Shown piece after piece: positions 14,850 to 20,095 of a stretch of DNA of 20,095 nucleotides (the first letter of the stretch is position 1; each line of letters opens with the position of its first letter). Origin of the DNA: a virus; the IMG/VR virus record IMGVR_UViG_3300029914_000163, positions 1 to 20,095 of that record. One strand, given 5' to 3'. Position numbers and translations under genes: made by a program. The notes under the pieces were generated by a model that was not told where the DNA came from, made no database searches, and saw nothing but the letters and a program-made list of their open reading frames with translations.

Positions 14850-15623
14850 CTATTTAAAGTTACCGGCTTTCATGCGAGCTCTAATTTCAGAAGCTGGCGT
14901 GTTGTCGTTAACTTGCGATGGTGCAACTGGAGTATTCTTGATCTGACCAATGGGTCGTGGAGCAGAGCCCGACTTACCACCGCCAGACATCAAGGCAACA
15001 GATAGTTTCACCATCTCTTTTGCTTGGTCTAGTGGATGAAGTTTCGCAATGCGTTCAAGTTCGGGTCTATTCTTGCCAAGTTTATAGAGTACATCGCCCG
15101 GGTTATCCAGAAGCAACGATGCATCTCGCATCGCTTCGGTAAATGGGACTTTATCCCCACGTACTACGTCGTCAAAGTCGTCATATTTATCGGCGGTAGC
15201 ATCCAGATGATCTTGCAAATTCTGGTACTGCTGATGTACATGAGCGGCTTTTTCAGCTTCCTTAGCGCGACTTTCGTGCTCGTCTTTCGCACGCATCGCC
15301 GCAGCTACGGCACGTTGTATCTGATCATCCATTCCACCATCACCTTGCGGTTGTGGTTGTGAGCTTTGCATGTTTTGGCCGCCAGATTGTTGTGCTTGCA
15401 TCAACTGTTGCAATTGTTGCTGCACTGCACGTAATTCCCTTTTATGCCGCTTTTCTTGTCTGCCTAATCTTTCCTTGGCAAAAGCAGGCAAATCCTCCGC
15501 TGGTTCCTTTTTAGGTTCGGAGCTTTCACCTTCCGTCCCTTCTGACATGCCTAAATCATGGTTCACTTCACTGGCTAGATTTTCATGTTCTTGACTAGAA
15601 ATATTCTCTTCTTGAATGCTCAT
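14850..15623 (-). CDS. Scaffolding protein, 257 aa
   Basis: A highly charged, helical protein between portal and coat, the place of P22 gp8 (303 aa). The N-terminus is acidic (SSQEHENLASEVNHDLGMSE), followed by a basic helix with RLGRQEKRHKRELRAVQQQL, a Gln/Gly-rich linker and further helices (AVAAAMRAKDEHESRAKEAE, DDFDDVVRGDKVPFTEAMRD). The C-terminus is basic (EIRARMKAGNFK); in P22 the C-terminal basic helix-turn-helix binds coat. ATG 15623 is chosen because GGAG is seven bases upstream; the GTG at 15626 directly before it is a near-equivalent alternative. It would be expelled or recycled during capsid maturation. Confidence 0.85.
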   Translation of the reverse strand: MSIQEENISSQEHENLASEVNHDLGMSEGTEGESSEPKKEPAEDLPAFAKERLGRQEKRHKRELRAVQQQLQQLMQAQQSGGQNMQSSQPQPQGDGGMDDQIQRAVAAAMRAKDEHESRAKEAEKAAHVHQQYQNLQDHLDATADKYDDFDDVVRGDKVPFTEAMRDASLLLDNPGDVLYKLGKNRPELERIAKLHPLDQAKEMVKLSVALMSGGGKSGSAPRPIGQIKNTPVAPSQVNDNTPASEIRARMKAGNFK

Positions 15624-15785
15624 CACTTAACTCCACATTGGCATTGACTCTGCCCCAGAACTTGATAACGCGCCTTCTGTAAGCGCCCGGCGAGAATTCC
15701 CCACCGTAATTAATGACAATTTTACTCTTGCTGGTTAGGAAAGCATCTACACAGGTGTAGGTTATTTCTTCTTCTTGCGTTTTTT
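15595..15785 (-). other. Open -1 frame after the 49-aa gene, possible frameshift extension
   Basis: From the A6 run at the end of the 49-aa gene (+ strand 15780-15785), the -1 frame stays open for about 63 codons to a TAG at 15595-15597, running through the whole 135-base gap and 29 bases into the scaffold gene. It has no ATG, GTG or TTG start near its beginning, so only a -1 slip in the A-run would translate it. Two pieces of its protein look natural: VDAFLTSKSKIVINYGGEFS and AYRRRVIKFWGRVNANVELS. A 14-bp palindrome CTACACAGGTGTAG (15747-15760) follows the zero-frame stop. Chance openness is a serious alternative. Confidence 0.22.
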
Positions 15786-15911
15786 CTCGCCCGCTTCACT
15801 ATAAGCAATTGCTACCGCTTGCTTTTGTGGTTTGCCTGATTTCATTTCACGCTCAACATTCTCACTAAATCCTTTTTTCGTTTTAGCTTTTTTTCCTTTT
15901 ACTAACGGCAT
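15762..15911 (-). CDS. Small basic phage protein (DUF6496-like), 49 aa
   Basis: A very basic 49-residue protein: MPLVKGKKAKTKKGFSENVE, then EMKSGKPQKQAVAIAYSEAG, ending in a Lys/Arg run. The 'PL.KGK..K..S.N...EM..GKPQKQAVAIA' pattern matches small phage proteins I know as DUF6496; a search would confirm it. The molecular role is unknown; its charge suggests nucleic-acid contact. ATG 15911 has GAAGGAG seven bases upstream and overlaps the portal 3' end by 29 bases. The longer in-frame reading from 15962 lacks such a signal. Confidence 0.85.
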   Translation of the reverse strand: MPLVKGKKAKTKKGFSENVEREMKSGKPQKQAVAIAYSEAGEKKRKKKK

Positions 15912-18063
15912 TACTTTTCTCCTTCGGTTGAGGGTTTTTATGTTTGTGCAGATCAACAGCATGCCCCATCATTTTATTGGAGTGCTCTTTCTCTACTTTT
16001 AATAAATCCATTTCATGGTCACGTTGATCTTGCTGAGTTCGTAACTCTACTTCATGCTCTTCCAACTCCATTTTACGCCGCTTTAGAGCTAATTCTTGCT
16101 GATCTAACTCGATCTTTTGCTTCTCCAGCTGCGTTTTTGCCATTTCATTCTGAATTTTGCTTTGCTTTTCCTGCAATTCAGCTTGCATCATCATTTCTTG
16201 TGGATTTGGCTTAGGTGGAGGAGGCGGCTCGCCGTTTTCTTTCGCCAAAATATCAGGTGGCACAAGTGTTTTGAAGCGCTCGACGATCTGGTCAGTGTAT
16301 TGTAGGTCCATATTCTTAGCCCAAAGATCGGCGATAAGCGGGAATATTTGCGGATTGATTTGCATTGTTTGCTGGAACATCTCCAACGCCACTTCTTTCT
16401 GAACAGCAAAACTTGGTCCTGCATCTATTTCAATATCATAATCACCAGCTGTTAATTCATTTTCTATCGAACCATCTTCATTCTTTTTGTTAAGAACAAT
16501 GGATTTACCTTTGCCATCAAATTGCGATATCACCATGTGCCTTTCATCATTACCAACAATGGCTGGCAATAAATCTAATACCACACGGCCGCCTTGCTCC
16601 AATGACTGGTTCAAGTTAGACAAGAATACCATTGCCGACATCGATCCCTCTAGTTTTCTCTCTTGCCTAGCCTTCCCAGAGATGTCACGTCCTTGCAGTT
16701 CTTCAGCCTCAGAGAATCCTAGAATCTCCTTAATATCTTGCGAACCACGCTGGAAGTTTTCCATTAACGCCGGTGATAAATCCCATGCCTGCATCTTAAC
16801 TGGCATCGTTCCTGTCTTTTGATCAGGTTTGGCTAGCAATATCCCCATTTGTAATTCAGGATTACGCCACATTTGCTCCTGACCAATAATGTTATCCGGT
16901 GTACCAATCCATTGTTCACGTCTGCGATTCTTAATCTCTGCTGCAATTTCACTACCAACATAGTTAATGAACTTCTGCGCATCGCGCGCTTCGTGAATAA
17001 ACGACTTTGTATATTGGCGACCCTCAATGTAGTGTGAGTCACCATCTACGAATATGATAGGCAAATACTTTGACGGCCATACTGTATAGTCAATAATCTG
17101 ATCGTGTATTAAGCGATAATGCATGATGGTGTAATCTTGCGTTTGACGCTTCTTCGTAATAGTTGGAATGTCATTACGTATCATGTCACCAACTACTTTA
17201 GAACTATCCGCCAATTTCTTGCGCATGCGAATGTTCTTCTGCATATCATTCCATTCATCTGGCGTAACTGTTTCACCATTGGATAACATGTAAACTTCAG
17301 TTGAATACCATTCCTTAACGTAATAATCACATACTACAATTGTATCTCTAGTTTCCCATTGGAAATCTAATAGAGTACGCGCATCTGAATAAGAGACTGG
17401 ATTGAAAATGTATGGATATGTTGCTGCAAACTCTTCTTTAGTGAAATGGAAATCTCTACTACACCAGTTTCCATCACCTTTATGTGGCTTAGTTGCAGAT
17501 GGATCCCATGCGCAATGGGTTGGATCTGGAATAGTTAAATACTTGACGACTTGATTAAATGACTTTGGTGATTCAAAATCAATATCAATCTGGAATGCAC
17601 CAAAACCCATCATGAGAGCAGCCTTAAATGCAGACTGATACACTAAATCATTCTGAGACTGATATGAAATTGTACGGACTAGATCGGCACGGAGATTTAT
17701 TTGTTCTTGAGTTGCCTTACCAGTTAGCGATCTCACCATCAGATCTGGCTTATTCTTCCGCTGTTCGCCAACTATTTTCTTTACTGCGTCATATAACTTG
17801 TTAAACGTCATCGCAGGTTTAAATAGCCTTGAGAATTCACTACGCTCAATAGCCGTCCATTGATCACGTAAGCAGAAGTTCATGTCATCCTTACCACGCA
17901 CGATGTTCTCGTTGAAGTAATTATTCCATGTGTTCTTGTGCTCTTTAGCCATGCGAAGAACATCAGCTTCGTTAATCCCAGCATCAGCCAAAGATTGTAA
18001 TCGACGTTCCTCTATCTTGTTAATGTCTTCCGCTGACATTTCGCTGGGCGCGTAGTCTTCCAT
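15883..18063 (-). CDS. P22-like portal protein, 726 aa
   Basis: This forms the dodecameric ring at one capsid vertex through which terminase pumps DNA. Length is 726, nearly identical to P22 gp1 (725). Family-like segments are NNYFNENIVRGKDDMNFCLR, FNKLYDAVKKIVGEQRKNKP, AALMMGFGAFQIDIDFESP, IPDPTHCAWDPSATKPHKGD and RQYTKSFIHEARDAQKFINY. The C-terminus, from about residue 610, has PPPPP and then a Gln/Glu/Lys-rich helix to about 700, the likely barrel/coiled-coil region. ATG 18063 (MEDYAPSEM) is preferred over 18072 (MVIM) because AAGGA lies eight bases before it, whereas it would touch the earlier ATG. Confidence 0.93.
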   Translation of the reverse strand: MEDYAPSEMSAEDINKIEERRLQSLADAGINEADVLRMAKEHKNTWNNYFNENIVRGKDDMNFCLRDQWTAIERSEFSRLFKPAMTFNKLYDAVKKIVGEQRKNKPDLMVRSLTGKATQEQINLRADLVRTISYQSQNDLVYQSAFKAALMMGFGAFQIDIDFESPKSFNQVVKYLTIPDPTHCAWDPSATKPHKGDGNWCSRDFHFTKEEFAATYPYIFNPVSYSDARTLLDFQWETRDTIVVCDYYVKEWYSTEVYMLSNGETVTPDEWNDMQKNIRMRKKLADSSKVVGDMIRNDIPTITKKRQTQDYTIMHYRLIHDQIIDYTVWPSKYLPIIFVDGDSHYIEGRQYTKSFIHEARDAQKFINYVGSEIAAEIKNRRREQWIGTPDNIIGQEQMWRNPELQMGILLAKPDQKTGTMPVKMQAWDLSPALMENFQRGSQDIKEILGFSEAEELQGRDISGKARQERKLEGSMSAMVFLSNLNQSLEQGGRVVLDLLPAIVGNDERHMVISQFDGKGKSIVLNKKNEDGSIENELTAGDYDIEIDAGPSFAVQKEVALEMFQQTMQINPQIFPLIADLWAKNMDLQYTDQIVERFKTLVPPDILAKENGEPPPPPKPNPQEMMMQAELQEKQSKIQNEMAKTQLEKQKIELDQQELALKRRKMELEEHEVELRTQQDQRDHEMDLLKVEKEHSNKMMGHAVDLHKHKNPQPKEKSNAVSKRKKS

Positions 18064-18091
18064 AATAACCATCCTTGGTTAATGTATGTGG

Positions 18092-18160
18092 TGGCCTATT
18101 TTCCCAGTAAGAAGATTTCTCTATATGGACTCTCACCATTTCTAATAGTATCTTCGGCCA
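18092..18160 (-). promoter_or_regulatory. Nested inverted repeats upstream of the portal gene
   Basis: On the minus strand four arms nest: TGGCC with GGCCA (18156-18160 and 18092-18096), GAAGAT with ATCTTC (18150-18155 and 18111-18116), CTAT with ATAG, and ATGG with CCAT around a 7-base loop. Together they give about 19 bp with internal bulges. The same stretch also holds a 21-codon reading frame (18096-18161, MAEDTIRNGESPYREIFLLG) with no convincing ribosome binding site. I cannot tell which reading, if either, matters. Confidence 0.33.
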
Positions 18161-18165
18161 TAAAC

Positions 18166-18306
18166 TTATCGTTGCTGCACTCTATAAAACAACTCTTCTT
18201 GCTTTAACTGCTCACGATGCGAATCACGTTCTTTGGGTTTCTCATTCTCACGCAGAATACCCGGAACTAATTCTTTAATCTGCGACCATTCAACATTATC
18301 AGCCAT
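18166..18306 (-). CDS. Small charged hypothetical protein, 46 aa
   Basis: A 46-residue frame: MADNVEWSQIKELVPGILRE, then NEKPKERDSHREQLKQEELF, ending YRVQQR. It is acidic at the start and strongly charged and helical after that. The ATG at 18306 overlaps the TAA of the 83-aa gene as TAATG, the same coupling used by three other junctions in the window, which is the main evidence. There is no separate Shine-Dalgarno. No family recognised. It lies between terminase and portal, where P22-like phages sometimes carry small accessory genes. Confidence 0.5.
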   Translation of the reverse strand: MADNVEWSQIKELVPGILRENEKPKERDSHREQLKQEELFYRVQQR

Positions 18307-18557
18307 TATGGCAATACCGTTAACTGGCATGATGTCCCTGTGAACACAGGCTTATAGATTTGATGACCATCAGAACCAACAGCAAATACGAAATCAGATG
18401 GCTTTAAATCCATGCCTTGCGATAACAAATAGCTATTCATATAACCAGCAGATGAAATAACAGCTAATGTATCAGTTGATAACAAATGTGCGAAACGTGG
18501 TAATACGCCATCAGATGTTTGACCTGGGAATTGTACTTTGAAATTGGTTATAGCCAT
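18306..18557 (-). CDS. Small hypothetical structural-type protein, 83 aa
   Basis: An 83-residue protein: MAITNFKVQFPGQTSDGVLP, then TDTLAVISSAGYMNSYLLSQ, PSDFVFAVGSDGHQIYKPVF and a final CQLTVLP. From memory, short phage proteins with a 'FPGQ....P....TDTLA.I..AGY' core and a 'DFVFV..' strand are widespread near structural genes; I know of no assigned function. A strong GGAGG lies seven bases before ATG 18557. It follows the terminase by 22 bases. A head-decoration or tail role is possible, but the place between terminase and portal is unusual for such a protein. Confidence 0.75.
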   Translation of the reverse strand: MAITNFKVQFPGQTSDGVLPRFAHLLSTDTLAVISSAGYMNSYLLSQGMDLKPSDFVFAVGSDGHQIYKPVFTGTSCQLTVLP

Positions 18558-18579
18558 TGTGTTGCCTCCGTTAAATTAA

Positions 18580-20095
18580 TTATTGCCACCTAAAAACTGG
18601 ATTAAACATATCTTGCACCGGCTTAATATTCTGTTTCGCCAATATAGAATCAGCCGCTATTTCACCACATAGATATTGCAGCGCATCGTGCGGATGACTA
18701 CTTGCATTCTTGTCCGGCTTATCTTTGTAACGCTCGTCACCACTTACAGCGAGACGCTTAAACACGTAATCCTTAACAAACCCATTGTGCAATGTCGGGC
18801 AACCCTTCTTAGATAGCATCAGCCCCGGCTTACCATCAATCGCTTTGTTCAAGAAGAATCTTACACCACCTATGCGCGGCTCCAAATCATTTGTTCTCGC
18901 AGGATCAGTTTTGATGCCCAATGCGTTCAACTCACCCAAACAACTAAGCTCTTCCATAATACTATCACGAGCTGCACCGGATGGGTCACCTACGGATGAA
19001 CCCACCTTGCAATAAGGGAAATCCCTATTCAAGCTAGGTATTACTACTGACTCCGCAAATGTACGTATGCCCATGTCAGTCGCACAATATTCTTTTAACA
19101 CTAATAGTTGACCACGCGAATTAACCTGCGCAACAACACATGCCGGTGTTAATCCAAAGTCCCATCCTAAGAGTAATGGATCGCCTTGTATCGCCGGTAT
19201 ATCGTCTACCGCATGCCAGTCTGAGTTATATTCTGGGTAGACGTTCTTGCCGGTTCCGACGGAGCCATACTGTCCGAGACAGAACACTTTGACGAAGTCT
19301 GTGGATTGTCCTTCAGCGAGTTTGAGATAGTAATCATCTGATAAATTAGCAGCGTTATCACAATCTGGGTTACGCAACCAAACACCGTCGGGATCAGGAA
19401 TAAGACCAGGCGGCTGATAAAATATCTCATAGTTCTCTAATCGCTTTTCTTCAAAGTCTTTGTAGATCCAATGGTCAGTAGCGCAGGGATTAGTGTCGGC
19501 CAAGATACCGGACCAATATGGTTCGCTGCAAAATGACTTACTGGGGTAACGACCATTAACCCTACCTTTGATGTGCGATAAGACATTCTGAGGGAGTTCA
19601 GAAAGTTCGTTGAGATAAGCAAATGTGGCCTCCATTGATTTCAATTTCCGTACATCGTCCGGTCTGTCCAATGCTAGGAATATTAACTCCAATTCTACCA
19701 CACCATTGCCATCGTTAAATGTGTGCTCATATGTCATCAACGGCTTCTGGCGCTTAGATATATCGCCTAAATCACCCATCCACTGCAGCCATGTTTGTAG
19801 TGTTGTAGAAGTCAATTCGCCAGATGTGTTACGTATGACAAGTCCGCGAGCGCGACGACGACCATTACTCCAGTAAGGCATGCGGCAAGCCAATCTAACC
19901 ATTTGCTGGACGCACATCGTTGACTTTCCAGACCCATAAGGCCCAAACACAAGTTTAATAAAAGACTCAGAGTTAGCAAACCGCTCACCAGTAGGTGATG
20001 GTACATAAATACGATCCTGTGTAGGTGAGATTAATCGAACGTGGTCATCGTTGAATAAGATATGTTGTTGATGCTGCCTGATGCCTTGAACACGC
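18580..20095 (-). CDS. terL: Terminase large subunit, 5'-partial
   Basis: The motor/nuclease that packages DNA into the procapsid through the portal. The frame stays open to the window end, giving 504 residues; the true start lies beyond 20095. The GTG at 19950 is an internal Val, since 48 sensible in-frame codons precede it (including SPTQDRIYVPSPTGERFANS). Walker A is GPYGSGKST at visible residues 51-59. The Walker B region is ATFAYLNELSEL at about 156-167. A TNP step (LADTNP, about 198-203) follows. The C-terminal nuclease shows three acidic sites: D312 in GWDFG, D370 in GDPSG and D470 in HDALQYL. P22 gp2 is 499 aa, so little is missing. The small subunit gene is expected just outside the window. 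Confidence 0.95.
   Translation of the reverse strand, partial: RVQGIRQHQQHILFNDDHVRLISPTQDRIYVPSPTGERFANSESFIKLVFGPYGSGKSTMCVQQMVRLACRMPYWSNGRRRARGLVIRNTSGELTSTTLQTWLQWMGDLGDISKRQKPLMTYEHTFNDGNGVVELELIFLALDRPDDVRKLKSMEATFAYLNELSELPQNVLSHIKGRVNGRYPSKSFCSEPYWSGILADTNPCATDHWIYKDFEEKRLENYEIFYQPPGLIPDPDGVWLRNPDCDNAANLSDDYYLKLAEGQSTDFVKVFCLGQYGSVGTGKNVYPEYNSDWHAVDDIPAIQGDPLLLGWDFGLTPACVVAQVNSRGQLLVLKEYCATDMGIRTFAESVVIPSLNRDFPYCKVGSSVGDPSGAARDSIMEELSCLGELNALGIKTDPARTNDLEPRIGGVRFFLNKAIDGKPGLMLSKKGCPTLHNGFVKDYVFKRLAVSGDERYKDKPDKNASSHPHDALQYLCGEIAADSILAKQNIKPVQDMFNPVFRWQ

Noticed and set aside
15912-15962. Longer reading of the 49-aa protein from 15962
   Set aside because: No Shine-Dalgarno there, and the extra residues do not fit the family start. 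GAAGGAG precedes ATG 15911.
18064-18072. Portal starting MVIM at 18072
   Set aside because: The Shine-Dalgarno AAGGA directly touches that ATG. It is correctly spaced for the ATG at 18063.
18580-19950. Terminase starting at the GTG at 19950
   Set aside because: The frame is open for 48 more codons to the window edge and reads as terminase N-terminal sequence. Starting at 19950 would leave only two residues before the Walker A motif.
1-20095. tRNA genes, CRISPR arrays, insertion sequences or attachment sites
   Set aside because: No cloverleaf, regularly spaced repeats, transposase or integrase sequence was seen on either strand.

Overview
This window is a piece of a tailed double-stranded DNA phage (or prophage) genome, covering the late morphogenesis region. 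Every supported gene is on the minus strand, so transcription runs from high to low coordinates. The gene order matches the P22-type short-tailed (podovirus) late operon: terminase large subunit, portal, scaffold, coat, gp4-like and gp10-like head-completion proteins, a tail-tip/fibre cassette, gp7/gp20/gp16-like ejection proteins, then a fibre. Base composition is AT-rich, roughly 40% GC by eye. The host cannot be named; a Gram-negative bacterium is a reasonable guess from the P22-like plan. No integrase, repressor, lysis or replication genes are visible.

Packaging and capsid (20095 to 13128): a 5'-partial terminase large subunit, an 83-aa protein, a probable 46-aa protein, a 726-aa portal, a 49-aa basic protein, scaffold, coat and two small overlapping genes. 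Two RNA-scale structures stand out. One is a branched stem-loop filling the gap between scaffold and coat. The other is a long interrupted inverted repeat after the 93-aa gene.

Head completion and adsorption cassette (13055 to 6598): gp4-like and gp10-like proteins, each carrying what looks like the same inserted beta-rich module. Three appendage genes follow (277, 195 and 229 aa), alternating with two paralogous free-standing HNH/NUMOD3 homing endonuclease genes. The 195-aa protein is a paralogue of the C-terminal two thirds of the 277-aa protein. The endonuclease gene at 7300-7911 sits behind a perfect 9-bp hairpin that covers its ribosome binding site.

Ejection proteins and distal fibre (6537 to 13): three tightly coupled genes in the gp7, gp20 and gp16 positions (227, 447 and 577 aa) encode proteins expected to leave the virion with the DNA. 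Next come a 577-aa fibre with an N-terminal adaptor, a middle carbohydrate-binding-like region and a C-terminal tail-collar domain, and two small surface/base proteins. A strong bidirectional terminator follows, then one further 48-aa gene.

Together the genes build the procapsid (scaffold, coat, portal), fill it (terminase), seal it (gp4-like and gp10-like), add host-recognition parts and load the ejection proteins. The least explained parts are the endonuclease/fibre cassette with its hairpin-hidden start site, the scaffold-coat RNA structure, the module shared by two head-completion proteins, and an open -1 frame after the 49-aa gene.
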